Shown piece by piece: positions 11,600-22,551 of a stretch of 64,000 bases of DNA (within the stretch, counting starts at the first letter, position 1; every line of letters begins with the position of its first letter). The stretch is from Brachionus rotundiformis. Its lineage: Eukaryota; Rotifera; Eurotatoria; Ploima; Brachionidae. Location of the stretch: contig JAESIW010000208.1 of the NCBI GenBank assembly GCA_016802295.1, forward strand, positions 606,515 to 670,514. Direction: 5' to 3'. The notes below the pieces were generated by a model, which saw only the letters and a list, made by a program, of their open reading frames with translations, was not told the DNA's origin and did not search any database. Both the position numbers and the translations under genes were made by a program.

Positions 11600-12060
11600 A
11601 TTTTTTATCTTTTTAAACTCATTTATTCTTTTTGAATAAAAATAGTTCAATTTTAATTTACTTTTCTTAATGTAACATTTAGTTAATCATTAGATAATCA
11701 TATCTTTTAAAAATTTTAGAATGAATTTTAATATTTATTTGTATATATATGCCCAGTGTAGCGTTTAATATTAGATAGTGTACCCTTTTTTTAATTTTTA
11801 AAATTTTTAAAATTTATCTTTAATTTTAATACTCTCCTGAATTTTTTTTATTGCGGATTTATTTATCATTTATTAGAGTTATATTCATTGACATCTAATT
11901 TTTATCTTAAAAAAATCTGTAAATTTGTCTTTTATCTTTTGATATTTTTTTTATTTAGATAAAATTTTTTTTGCCGAATTCATATTAATTTATTCTATTA
12001 GGAGTAGCATTAAAATACACCGGACCTTTGACTGTGGAATGCCTCTGAATTCATTTATCT

Positions 12061-12329
12061 TGAAACTCATTATTTTAGGCTTTTTTCCATTAAAAAACTA
12101 GTTGTATTTTATGATGATACAAAAATTCAATCTTCTGCTAGATGAAAAAAAATAAAAAAAGATACAAAATTTCGTACAAATGATAGATAAAAAAAATGTA
12201 TAAGATAGAAAAATTACTAATATTTTAATTTTTTTAAGAGTATAAAAATTAATAATAAAAATAAAAATAATTTGCTAATTATATTTCATCACGTTCATCT
12301 CCAAACAAGCAACTATACAAGGATGATCT
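12061..12329. other. Short AT-rich spacer
   Basis: No recognisable feature between repeat copy 3 and the transposase remnant. Confidence 0.4.
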
Positions 12330-12715
12330 GTTACACGAATATGGAAAACATTTTTGGATCTTGGAAATTGGAAAATAAGTTCTTGTACTTGTCCACTCTG
12401 GAGAAAAAATTATATTTGTAAACATGTGATAGCCATTGCCTGTCGGGATGAAGGTCTTGCTATGCATCCAAATGCTAAAGATGTTTCTTTAGGTCAAAAT
12501 CGAAAAAATGGAGACCGGCAAAGACCACCAAAGCGCTAAATATTCAAGAAATTGAAGCTATATGAAATAATTCAAGAAGATAATATGGTTATTAATGGTG
12601 ATGTTGAGCGGTTGAACCTATTTTACAAGAAATCAACTGTAATTTACCAACTAAACGCGGTAGAGGACGACCGCCTAAAAAAGAGCTGAAAAAAATTAAT
12701 CTTATTTGATTAATT
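12330..12715 (+). pseudogene. MULE-type transposase C-terminus remnant (SWIM zinc finger + AT-hook)
   Basis: One frame (12354-12539) contains CTCPLWRKNYICKHVIAIA, a SWIM zinc finger (CxCx(n)CxH) as found at the C-terminus of MULE transposases. It then runs into NAKDVSLGQNRK and a stop. After a frame change, 12640-12705 reads KRGRGRPPKKELKK, an AT-hook. No N-terminal transposase or DDE region is visible, so this is a truncated copy. A related remnant lies at 46490-47010. Confidence 0.75.
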
Positions 12716-13703
12716 GATTATTTTTTAAATTTTTTTCATTTGTTTAATTTCTTTATCATAGTAAAAATAATTAAATATCATTGACATTAAATTTTGTATC
12801 TCAATAAACTAGTATTTTTTTTATATAATTTTTTATTTTAGCAGAAAAAATGATTTAAGGAGCACTAAAAATAGTTAAACATTTCTTAAATACTATATCT
12901 ATCTTTTCAAGCTTTTTAATTTTTTACTTTGATCTGATGATCCAGTATTGGTAAATGAACAATCATAAAATTTCACTCTTTATCTTTTGATTATGAGTTG
13001 ATTTAACTCGACTAGTTCCCAAGATTAGGACTAAATCGACCAATTTCCGAGACCGAGATCTGCGGTTAAATTTCCTGCTTTGGTAATACGAAATGGTAAA
13101 TTAGTAATTTACCATACGATCTTATAATTCTATGTAAAGTCATTATTTCTTTTAAAAATTTTAATTTTTAGAAGATTTTCTATCAATTAAATAATTAAAT
13201 TGTATGCCAATAATATTCAATTAAGATTTCTTTAATCAGCTACTTGAAATCCTCACTTAATCTTTTGATGAAAATTTTAGTTTTTAATTTTATGAACTTT
13301 TAATTTGTTTGCTTATTATATCAATTAATTTAAATAATTTTTCATTTAAATTATTAAAATTAAATATTCTTCTATGAACAGTTTGCTTAATTATCTATCA
13401 ATAACCTCATTGGTTCAAGAGCTAAAATATGACCAAACGTCAAGTAAATTCTTTTCTTTGGCAAGTTTACTCGTGTTATTTGGCTGATCAAAATTTAACT
13501 TTAGAATGAAATTTTAAAGCAAGACTCATTAATTAAAAAACGTGAAAAGTTTTAGTTAGTTTGTTTTACTCTATCTGCAGACGCGGATATGGATAAGGCC
13601 GAATTTACTTATTCATACAAGTAGTTGATTTAAATCAGATTAGAAAAAAATTTCCAAAAATTTAAATCTTCTATTTTAAAAATAAATTGAAAAATTTAAT
13701 AAA
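12716..13703. other. Intergenic, upstream of ribosomal protein P1
   Basis: AT-rich; no gene was recognised. The last ~150 bp presumably hold the promoter of the ribosomal protein gene, but no TATA box stands out. A pyrimidine tract (gttttactctatctg) at 13562 may be the initiator, which would be usual for ribosomal protein genes. Confidence 0.4.
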
Positions 13704-14148
13704 ATGGTTGGACAAAACGACGAGTTAGCCTGCGTTTACGCTGCTTTGATCTTGGCTGATGACAACATTGGCATCACGGTCAGTAATAGAGTACCAAAAA
13801 AAATAAATTTAAATTTTTTTTCATATTTAAAGACTGACAAAATAAACGCTATTTTGAAAGCTGCCAACTATGATGTTGAGCCATACTGGCCAGGACTTTT
13901 CGCCAACGCTTTGGAAGGCGTTGATGTCAGAGAATTAGTAACTAACATTGGTTCAGGTGCTTCTGCTCCAGCTCCAGCTGCTGCCGATGCCGCTGCTCCA
14001 GCTGCCAAGGACGAGCCTAAAAAAGAGGAGAAAAAGAAGGAAGAGAAAAAGGAAGAATCCGAGGACGAAGACATGGGCTTTGGTATGTTTTGCTTTTAGT
14101 AATTGAACAATTTGATTTTATTTAATTTTTTAAGGTCTCTTCGATTAA
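13704..14148 (+). CDS. RPLP1: 60S acidic ribosomal protein P1
   Basis: Three exons, 13704-13778, 13833-14082 and 14135-14148, encode 112 aa. The introns are 54 and 52 bp, GT-AG. The mature protein has ELACVYAALILADD, then TDKINAILKAA, VEPYWPGLFANAL, an Ala/Pro hinge, a charged KKEE stretch and the C-terminal SEDEDMGFGLFD. The last residues exist only after the second splice; reading through gives MFCF instead. P1 pairs with P2 to form the ribosomal stalk that recruits elongation factors. The final MGFGLFD motif is the conserved factor-binding tail. The length matches animal P1. Confidence 0.97.
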
Positions 14149-14485
14149 AAATTTTGATTTTATTTTATATAAAAATAAAATTAATAAAATAATTTAAATA
14201 ATTTCTGTCTTTTTTTTTATATTATTTTTTTCTATATATAAGTTATTTTACTAATATCAAAATATATCTAAAATCTAAGTAAGGTATTGATCCAATCAAG
14301 AATTTTTATTGACCATATAAGAATATTTCCTAATAAAAAGGCCTCTTGACAAATCATGATAGATAAATGGGTAAAATATTTTGAAGTCAAAAGAATTTAT
14401 TTAAAATTTATGAAGAAGATTAAAAATTTATTTTTTTGAGATTTCTATCAAAATTTTTAAATGAAAATAAGACTTATATTTAAAT
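14149..14485. other. Intergenic, nothing recognised
   Basis: AT-rich 3' flank of RPLP1, with several AATAAA-like words soon after the stop codon. Confidence 0.4.
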
Positions 14486-14488
14486 AAG

Positions 14489-14562
14489 TTGATTTAGTCT
14501 AATGGTAGAGCATTTGAATTCTGCATAGACTATCTGGGTTCAAAACCTGGTCCAATTTATAT
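14489..14562 (+). tRNA. tRNA-like sequence, probably a degenerate tRNA or SINE head
   Basis: Contains an A box (TAGTCTAATGGTAG) and a B box (GGGTTCAAAACC) at tRNA-like spacing, the internal pol III promoter. The anticodon loop region ttctgca could give CTG (Gln). The acceptor ends do not pair well and the D and anticodon stems have mismatches. A decayed tRNA, or the 5' part of a tRNA-derived SINE, is therefore more likely than a working tRNA. Confidence 0.35.
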
Positions 14563-14784
14563 ACACAGAAAATGATGAAGAACTAGATCCAATTTTGATA
14601 TTACATGATATTTAAAATAATCGAGCTTTTTAATACTGATTCTGTGAAATAAATAAAAATTGATTTCATAAAAACATGTTAAATAAATATATTTAATTCG
14701 AAATATTAATTTACTAATTTTTGTTAATTAGGAAATGAATGGTCTTCTTCTAAATTAAAAAATTAAAAATAAAACATTCAAGAA
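14563..14784. other. Short AT-rich spacer
   Basis: Nothing recognised between the tRNA-like element and repeat copy 4. Confidence 0.3.
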
Positions 14785-15194
14785 AAATGACATTCCACAG
14801 TCAAAGGAAGAAATTAATATAAATTTGGCAAAAAAAATTTTATCTAAATAAAAATAATATCTAAAGACAAATTTACAAATTTTTTTAGATAAAAATTAGA
14901 TGTCAATGAATATAACTCTAATAAATGATAAATAAATCCGCAATAAAAAAAAATTCGGGAGAGTATTAAAATTAAAGATAAATTAAAAATTTTAAAATTT
15001 AAAAAAAGGGTACACTATCTAATAATAAACGCTACACTGGGCATAAATATACAAATAAATATTAAAATACATTCTAAAATTTTTAAAAGATAAGATTATC
15101 TAATGATTAAACTAATGTAAAAATTAAGAAAAGTAAATTAAAATTGAACCATTTTTATTCAAAAAGAATAAATGGGTTTAAAAAGATAAAAAAT

Positions 15195-15416
15195 CTAGTA
15201 GATTGATGGGAAAGCTGATGCTGAGGCCCATGAAGCATCGGTTGAAATAGCTGGAGCAGCAGAGGCGAATGATGGCAAAGATGAGAATTGGATTGGAGTG
15301 CTGAATGAGGCTGAGTCGAATGAAATTGGAGCTTGGAATGAAGTTTGGGCAAAGTTGTTGTCCAAAGACAATGGAAGGGAAGCTGAAGCAGCGGCGAATT
15401 GCAAATCAAAAGACAT
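15195..15416 (-). CDS. 73-aa acidic Ser/Ala/Phe-rich protein, copy 4
   Basis: Same protein as the other copies. It carries the only CDS difference seen: codon TCG for Ser13 is TCC here. The change is silent in this frame. In the overlapping 84-codon frame it turns Arg into Pro, and in the opposite-strand 61-codon frame Ala into Gly. The 5' UTR also has a small change (ttgaag where others have ttaaag on this strand). Confidence 0.75.
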   Translation of the reverse strand: MSFDLQFAAASASLPLSLDNNFAQTSFQAPISFDSASFSTPIQFSSLPSFASAAPAISTDASWASASAFPSIY

Positions 15417-15468
15417 TTTGTTTTGTGTTTTTTTTTCTTCTTATTTTGTTATCTTCAACTAACCAGCC

Positions 15469-15479
15469 CTATTTATATA
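15469..15479 (-). promoter_or_regulatory. TATA box of copy 4
   Basis: TATATAAATAG on the minus strand, 53 nt before the ATG. It faces away from the copy 5 promoter across ~1.1 kb. Confidence 0.6.
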
Positions 15480-15690
15480 CCCTTTTATAAATTCAAGGAA
15501 TTTTACAAACAACTCAGCTTTGGAATGTTTTATTATAAAATAAATGAAATGAATGAATGTATAATTGTTTTGGCTGATTGATTATTGATTAGTTTTATTA
15601 TTTTTGATTGAACTAAAAGTTATCAGATACCAAACTTTAGCTCAGAAAAAAGTTTTTTTTTTAGGCTTAGCAAAAAAAATTTCATAATTA

Positions 15691-16409
15691 AGTAATTTTA
15701 TAATTTATTTGATTTTCTTTGAAAAGTGATTAATCTTTTTATTTAATTGATATTTTTAAAGTACTCATTCAAATTTTGATCTTTTAATTTGGTCGAAAGA
15801 GATAATAAATTTTAGCTAAATTTAAAAATTAGTTTTGATTATAATCATATCTTTTACATTTTTCGTTTTATTTATATCTATTAGGAATTTTTACATTAAT
15901 ATTGTTTTTGTCAGATTTTAAAATAATAAGTTTTTTATATATTTGGTTTCTATCAAGTGTTATTTTTTAACGAAAGAGAATTTCTTTAAATAGATATAAA
16001 AATCATATTATTTCTCTTTATTTACTGTTAAAAAAAACTAAAATATTTTCAATATTGAAGTTAATCAATTAAGCTTCTTATAATCACTTATTTATTAAAA
16101 GTTTAGATCATCTATCTCGCTCTTATTTTGATATTTCAAATCATGGCCCTTCAAATTTTGTCATTTTTTAAGGTATTTTTTTTTTTTACCGTTAATATAT
16201 AAACAAAGTTTACAATTATCCTAATTTAGATAATGATTTAAATTTTTTAATAATATGAAATAAAATTTTATTCCAAAATGCAATAAAAATTAAAATTTAA
16301 GATTAAATTAATAATTAAAATCTTTTTGCTTTAATTATTAGAGCTGATTGAATTCAAAATAATACGAAATTACAATTCTAAGTCTTTTTTCGAATTGTTT
16401 AACAAAAAT
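15691..16409. other. Spacer between head-to-head copies 4 and 5
   Basis: AT-rich spacer unlike the one between copies 1 and 2. No gene was seen. Confidence 0.4.
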
Positions 16410-16612
16410 GAAATTTTTTTGCTAAGCCTAAAAAAAAAACTTTTTTCTGAGCTAAAGTTTGGTATCTGATAACTTTTAGTTCAATCAAAAATAATAAAAC
16501 TAATCAATAATCAATCAGCCAAAACAATTATACATTCATTCATTTCATTTATTTTATAATAAAACATTCCAAAGCTGAGTTGTTTGTAAAATTCCTTGAA
16601 TTTATAAAAGGG

Positions 16613-16623
16613 TATATAAATAG
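16613..16623 (+). promoter_or_regulatory. TATA box of copy 5
   Basis: TATATAAATAG, 53 nt before the ATG, preceded by TATAAAAGGG. Confidence 0.6.
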
Positions 16624-16675
16624 GGCTGGTTAGTTAAAGATAACAAAATAAGAAGAAAAAAAAACACAAAACAAA

Positions 16676-16897
16676 ATGTCTTTTGATTTGCAATTCGCCG
16701 CTGCTTCAGCTTCGCTTCCATTGTCTTTGGACAACAACTTTGCCCAAACTTCATTCCAAGCTCCAATTTCATTCGACTCAGCCTCATTCAGCACTCCAAT
16801 CCAATTCTCATCTTTGCCATCATTCGCCTCTGCTGCTCCAGCTATTTCAACCGATGCTTCATGGGCCTCAGCATCAGCTTTCCCATCAATCTACTAG
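16676..16897 (+). CDS. 73-aa acidic Ser/Ala/Phe-rich protein, copy 5
   Basis: The CDS is identical to copies 2 and 3. High identity covers promoter, CDS and poly(A) signal, then falls off quickly. The conserved segment is therefore the transcription unit and not a large recent duplication block. Confidence 0.75.
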   Translation: MSFDLQFAAASASLPLSLDNNFAQTSFQAPISFDSASFSTPIQFSSLPSFASAAPAISTDASWASASAFPSIY

Positions 16898-17000
16898 ATT
16901 TTTTATCTTTTTAAACTCATTTATTCTTTTTGAATAAAAATAGTTCAATTTTATTTTATTTTTTTTTAATTTATCATTAGATTACCATATTACATAACCA

Positions 17001-17437
17001 TATTGGTCATTTTTGGATTTATTTTTTAATTTATTTATCTTTTATATTATTGTTAGGTAAAGGCATCCAGATATTTAGTCAATACTGATTAAATCCCATA
17101 GCTAAGGAATAAATCAATATCCTTTATAATGTTAATTATCAGATCTTTGTTCATTAATGGCTGAATTAAATTGTTAAATATAAGTTTTTTTTCAGACTTG
17201 TTTATTTTATCTTAATGGCCATTTTTATCATTGTACAGACTTTTAAAATAATTATAAATTTGCTTTGATATTTATTTGAGTGAATTTTCACTTATTTGAT
17301 TATCAAGTTACAACAATTATTCTTGGATAATTAAATACTTTTAAAAAATCACTTTTTAACTTAAAATAATAAATATCATACTCTTTCATATTAAAAGAGA
17401 ATTTCTTAGAAATTTTCAAACAAAATATAAACTTAAA
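17001..17437. other. Intergenic, nothing recognised
   Basis: AT-rich DNA upstream of the Ly6-like gene. No promoter element stands out. Confidence 0.4.
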
Positions 17438-17958
17438 ATGAATTCATTATTATTTTTATATCTTATTCTCATTAAAAAATTATTATTTGTCCATTCTATA
17501 AGGTGTTTTTATTGTTTAAATTGTTCTAAAGATTCGTTTTTGAATTTGACCAAGCAAAGAGAGTGCTTACCAAATGAAAAAAATTGCTATGTAAATGATA
17601 TTCCTGAATGGATTTGATTTTAAATAAATATATTTTTATTAAGATTGCTGAATTAAACTCGTTGGGAACGATTGAACAAAATTGCGCTGATGAAATTGGT
17701 TTTCTTTTTTCGGACAATTATCTGCAGCCCGCTCATGTTTGTTCCACAGATCTTTGCAACTTTGGCTTAAAAGAATTTTCATCGCCAATTAAGCCTACCA
17801 CTAGAACTTCTTCATCAACATTATTTGCTTCCGTACAATCAGATTCATCATTGTCAAGTCAAGTTTATAATTACACAAGTACCATATTCAATGCTAGTTC
17901 AGGCTTTAGCAGATATTATTATTTTATTTATTTTAATATTTTTTTCTTTATTTTTTAA
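17438..17958 (+). CDS. Ly6/uPAR-like (three-finger) GPI-anchored surface protein
   Basis: Two exons, 17438-17590 and 17644-17958 (53-bp intron), give 155 aa. It has a hydrophobic N-terminal signal (about 1-20), then RCFYCLNC..., further Cys residues, NCADEI and the family hallmark CSTDLCN. That is the Cys layout of a three-finger LU domain. A Ser/Thr-rich linker with possible glycosylation sites follows. The last ~15 residues are aromatic and hydrophobic (YYYFIYFNIFFFIF), typical of a GPI-attachment signal. Such proteins sit on the outer cell surface and often modulate receptors or channels. The specific function cannot be told. The start ATG was chosen because it supplies the signal peptide and keeps the frame across the intron. 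Confidence 0.8.
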
Positions 17959-18277
17959 ACATTAAACAGAAATAAAATTTTGAATAACAATAAAAATTAG
18001 TTTAGATTTTTTAGTTTTTTAAATTGTTAAGTCAAATTATAGCATTTTTTTCATATATTAACAATAAATTATCAACAATTGATTAAATTAATTTAAAATT
18101 ATTTTTTTAATAAATTTCTTTGTGAAAAAAAACAACGGATTTGAACCCGTATTGTTCTGTTTTAGATGGTTATATTAAAAAAGCCCTATATGATAAATAA
18201 TTTTATTAAGTGAAATAAAAAATAATTTCTAAATTTATTTTATTGTACAACATTCACCGGTAAATATTTACAAAAAA
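17959..18277. other. Convergent intergenic region
   Basis: Lies between the 3' ends of the Ly6-like gene and the zinc-finger gene. An AATAAA follows the Ly6 stop by ~24 nt. A B-box-like word (GGGTTCAAATCC, minus strand, near 18140) has no convincing tRNA around it. Confidence 0.45.
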
Positions 18278-19094
18278 TTAATTTCTTTCATTTGTTCCAT
18301 TCACATGTTGATTGGTAACATGAGACTTTAAATTACAGTGTAGTGAAAATTTTCGGTCACATAAGGAGCATGAAAAGGGTTTTTCACCTAAGAAAAAAGT
18401 AAAAAAATTAATTTTTAAAATAGATGAATTAATTTTATCGAATACCTGAATGAATTAGCAAGTGATTTTTTAGATTGGCCAATTTGGTAAATCCTTTGAA
18501 GCACAGGTTACATTTGAAAGGCCAAGTGCCATTGTGAGTGTGCATGTGGGAACGTAGATCGCCAGGAGTCGAAAATGACTTGGGACATAATGAACATTTG
18601 TGAGGCTTGTTAGCCGTATGGGTCAATTTGTGGTAATATAGGTTGGAACTAGCTGTGAACCTTTTGCCACATGTGTTACATTGATGCGGCTTTTCGCCTG
18701 AATGTATTCGCACATGAGTATTTAGAGATGATGATGTGGAAAAAGCTTTACCACAGGTTCCACATACATGGGGTTTTTCGCCAGTATGGACTCTCACATG
18801 CCGTTGCAAGAGAGATGGTCTGTCAAATATCTTAGCACATGTCTCGCATTTCCATTCTTTCTTAACCCTTTTGACTTTAGGAGTCTCCATTTCCATTTTT
18901 TCCTCCTCGCTCTCGGAAAAACCCGAGGCGGTCGAGTATCCAGAAGAGTTTATGCCATCTGGACTATACTGCTTTGTCAGGCTAGCTAGAATAAAGTTTA
19001 CATAACTATTTACCTGTGTGTTCTGAGTTTGAACTTGGTCTCGTTTTCTTTTGGCAAACGAGGGAGACAAAATATCATCAATCATAAAAGACAT
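18278..19094 (-). CDS. Six-finger C2H2 zinc-finger transcription factor
   Basis: Two exons, 19094-18446 and 18387-18278 (58-bp intron), encode 252 aa. The N-terminus MSFMIDDILSPSF resembles an Eh1/Groucho-binding repressor motif (FxIxxIL), followed by basic KRKR and an acidic Ser-rich segment. Six consecutive C2H2 fingers follow from about residue 80. Fingers 1-3 have classical linkers (TGEKP, SGEKP, TANKP). Finger 6 is created only by splicing (SGEKPFSCSLCDRKF, ending HVTNQH). It is predicted to be a nuclear DNA-binding repressor. The finger array is contiguous and FEZF/GFI-like in layout, but I cannot assign an orthologue with confidence. Confidence 0.88.
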
Positions 19095-22000
19095 TTTTTT
19101 TTAATAATTCTAAATGTACTAAAAGATACTTTGATTTTATAGACAAAATTTTAAGAAATTAATTATCCAATTAGATTTTACTTCCTGTTAAAATTGAGTA
19201 GCTGAATTCTAACACCTCAATTTAGTCTCAATATTTGACCAACTTCCTTTTAAAAGGTATTAAATTTTTAAAATAACTTTTTATTTTCTTATTTCCTCTC
19301 ATATATAAACAATAACAAGTTAGATAGGATAAGTATTATGTTATTAGAAACACGTTTAAGTTTCAAATCTTTAAAAAGATTTATTTAAGAAGATAATGTC
19401 TGATTATTATCACATAATCAATCAAAGCGAGATAAGTCTTACACTCAACACAAAAAGGTAGCAATAAAATTAGCCGAAACAAGTCGGCAATATTTGAGCT
19501 GCAATACTTGAATATTTTATTGGATTCAAGTGTTTAATTGTCTTAGTTGGTAGCTCAGCGTGCCATTTACCTGAATTGATCTCTTAAATACAATTGATTT
19601 GACTTGATTGTCAATATCTCTTGATATATCAATACTTTGATGAATCGCTGATTTTCTCCCGAATATGACTATCGAGCCTAATTGCTACAAAATATAATCT
19701 CATAATATTAAATCATACTTAACTACTAATTAGAATTTTGGATTTAACTAATTGAAGTAATATCTATAAACTTCTTAAAAATCAATTAAATAAAATGATT
19801 AAATTATTATGTGATAAGGAAGGTAAAAAGTGTTTAAAAATTGATCCCAATGTATAGATTAGTAAAATAATAGTAGTTGATAGTTATTTTCTTTAATTTA
19901 AAAAAAAGTCATTTTTCCGAAACTATTGAGTGTCTAAATAAAAAATAAAAAAGATAAAAAAAGAAAAACTTTATTTTATATAAATATCAATGCCCTTGTT
20001 AATAGTTAAATTTTTATTTTTTTCTGATGAATTGTATATTTATTTTAAAAATTTAAATAATAATCTTTAAATTGTTAAATTTGGTACCACAATCACGAAA
20101 ATGTTCCATCATTGTATTCAATTGAGTGACCCTATCCTCCACTAGGAGTAAACAGGGAAAAAATTATATTCAAAATATCATATATTCAAATTATTTTTAA
20201 TAAACATTTATAAAATATAATTCAGAAATTTTAAATTTTATATTTTGAAAATATTCTTCAATATGTTTGTTTAAAATTTATTTATATTTTTTTCAAAAAT
20301 CAATCAAAACGAATTTTTATCTATTAATGTTGGTCATTTAATGAAATAAATTTTTTGAGAATGCAAATAATAGTCGCAATATAATCGATAAGTATCTATA
20401 TTAAAGATGAGTATTAGACTAATCGCATTTTGTTTTTATTTTTTGTAATAAATGGTTTTATTTTAAACATAGTAGAAAAAGTAATTCAATTAAATCCTTT
20501 CAAATATCCAATTAGTTTTTCTAATTATAATTTTAGAGAACTTCTTAAATTGTAACTAAAAAACATAATATAATAAATTTTTACTTTAAAAAAAGTATTG
20601 GTTTTAATTTCACTTGATATTACTTCGAATTAATCGATTTTTTTATCTACTTGTTGTTGTGCTCGTGGATGTTATCTTAATAAAAAAAAATTGTGCTAGG
20701 TGGCTATTTAATAAAAATAAATAAATCTTCATTCTCAAATCAAGATTTTTTCAGCTGTTTTCAATAAAATATTTAATTATTTTTTAAAAATATATTTATT
20801 CAGGTAAAATTTAAAGGTTTGCTTGCGTGACACAACATAAAATTTGCTCAAGTTATTTTTCAATTCATAAAATAAAATTTTCCTGTTTAAAAGAGCCTTA
20901 GGTCTGGCCCTCAGATAACTAATTAATTAAAAATTTTAAAATAAAAAAAAACAAACAAAAATTTTAGATTAAATAATTACATTTGAATAAGATTTTTATT
21001 TATTCTGATCTATTTAAATAACTTTAACAATTTTAAATAATTATATATTTCAATAAATAAAATTGCGTCTGTGAATGATAACTGATTTTAAATTCATAGT
21101 GAAACTGAAGTCATTTGTGCCACAAATCAAACAAATACAAAATATAAAATTTTTTAATAGATAGTCTAAAAATTTGGTTTTGCACTTTTGTCTAAAAAAT
21201 AATAATAAAATACTGAAAAAAATAAAAAATTATCACCTTGATATATTTAGTAATATAGTTAGTGATAAATATTTGAATAATATTCGAATAAAAATAATTA
21301 AAAATTAAAAATTTAGATAAATATTGGATAGTTTTTGTTATATGGATAGTATTCAATATCTAATAAAAGATATTGAATAGTTTTTTATTAATTAAAGTTT
21401 TGAAGAATTTTAAACTCAAAAGGTTTCATTTAATTAATTAATTACAAGACTTTATTATCCCATGACTGAATATTTTTATATAAAATAAATTTTAATTAAC
21501 GTGAAATTCTTCAAATAAAATAAAATATTTAAATTTCCTTTATAACTTAAGTTCAAAAATAAATCAGTAAAAACCAATTTTAATAAAAGATTGTATAATA
21601 GATTATATTTATAATTCAACAGAATAATTTTGGGATTAGTTGATGATTTTTTATCAAAAGATGTTAAATTAAAGAAGATTTTGAGCAGACATAAGACTTC
21701 GGTTCGACTGATATTGTATTATATTGTTATTATGGTGCCGCAATCCATAAACCGTAGTATTATCATTATTATTTTTAATGTTATAAATTTGAGCTGGAAA
21801 TTTTATAAGACCGGTCTTTTTTGTTTTATTTTGAATTTTTTTGTCAAGTCTTTTGATAGATTATCTAAGTTTATTTTATTATCATATGACATGTTTTCAT
21901 TTATTAGAGTAGAATTGTATTGCCGAAATATTTTGAAAAAGACTTTTTTTTCTCTATTAAATACAATTAGTTTAATTTTAAAAGTTTTTATTTTTGAATG

Positions 22001-22550
22001 TTAATGAAAATTATGATAAATATATTTTCAAGATTATTTTAAAAATTTTATCTTAACCATTAACACCTCAAAAGTTCAATATTTAAAAATAAACCAACTG
22101 ACTGATATAAAAACATTTGAGAAGTATTAAAAAATTATGTCGAAAGTTTTTTATTAATATCGGACTCAGGTGTTTTTAATTTATTATTGTTATCTCAAGT
22201 TTCAAATCATATAAAAATAGATATTAAAATTTAAAAAAAACACCAAAATTTAGGATATAAGTGTGAAAAAAAGGAATAAGTTCTATTTCAATCTTGGATA
22301 TTTTCTAAACTAAATTATTATTAATTAAATAAATAATTTTTTTCATATCAGCTAGAAACAATAGTTGATCGTGTGTGACAATAGTCTCTTTAAATATACT
22401 GCTACAAAATTTGTGTCCCTACGTTTTATTCATGGCCATAAAAAATTAATTCTAAAATTTTATTATTAATAAAATCAAAATTAGAAATTAATTCATCACA
22501 TATAAATTTTATTTTCAAACTTGTTAAAAAATATTTAAAAATGCGCAATA
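19095..22550. other. Long gene-poor region
   Basis: AT-rich, with no supported gene. A LINE-type tail (atcacgaaaatg ... tgaccctatcctccact) lies at about 20085-20165. An open frame at 21630-22004 begins with TTG and is rich in Ile/Phe/Leu, and has no recognisable features. Confidence 0.5.
20085..20165 (+). mobile_element. LINE 3' tail scrap
   Basis: The words 'caatcacgaaaatg' and 'gtgaccctatcctccactaggagtaaa' parallel the 3' ends of the LINE copies at 5150-5280, 6190-6220 and 53110-53155. Confidence 0.5.
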
Positions 22551-22551
22551 A

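Larger units (their letters stand above)
11185..12060 (+). repeat. Repeat unit copy 3 carrying the 73-aa gene
   Basis: Homology starts abruptly at 'caatcaaaaataataaaac' near 11187. This copy therefore lacks the outer ~80 bp of the upstream block found in the other four. Its 3' flank is the longest and runs to the ggagtagcattaaaatac/gacct landmark (12000-12040), which is also seen beside copies 1 and 4. Confidence 0.8.
14785..15690 (-). repeat. Repeat unit copy 4 carrying the 73-aa gene
   Basis: Full-length unit in minus orientation. The upstream end, ggcttagcaaaaaaaattt, is near 15663-15682. The distal 3' end near 14789 carries a 'cattccacagtcaaagg' block that is also seen at the end of copy 3. 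It is head to head with copy 5. Confidence 0.8.
16412..17000 (+). repeat. Repeat unit copy 5 carrying the 73-aa gene
   Basis: The upstream block begins ttttttgctaagcctaaa. Close similarity to other copies ends soon after the poly(A) signal (about 16950), so its 3' flank is the most divergent of the five. Confidence 0.8.

Noticed and set aside
12279..12467. Minus-strand frame MHSKTFIPTGNG...
   Set aside because: It is a shadow of the SWIM transposase remnant on the plus strand.
18130..18215. Possible minus-strand tRNA (GGGTTCAAATCC near 18140)
   Set aside because: Only a B-box-like word is present. The T stem does not pair and no A box is at the right distance.
21630..22004. 124-codon open frame rich in Ile, Phe and Leu
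   Set aside because: It starts at TTG, has no recognisable domain, and composition alone can produce it in AT-rich DNA. No splice partners were found.
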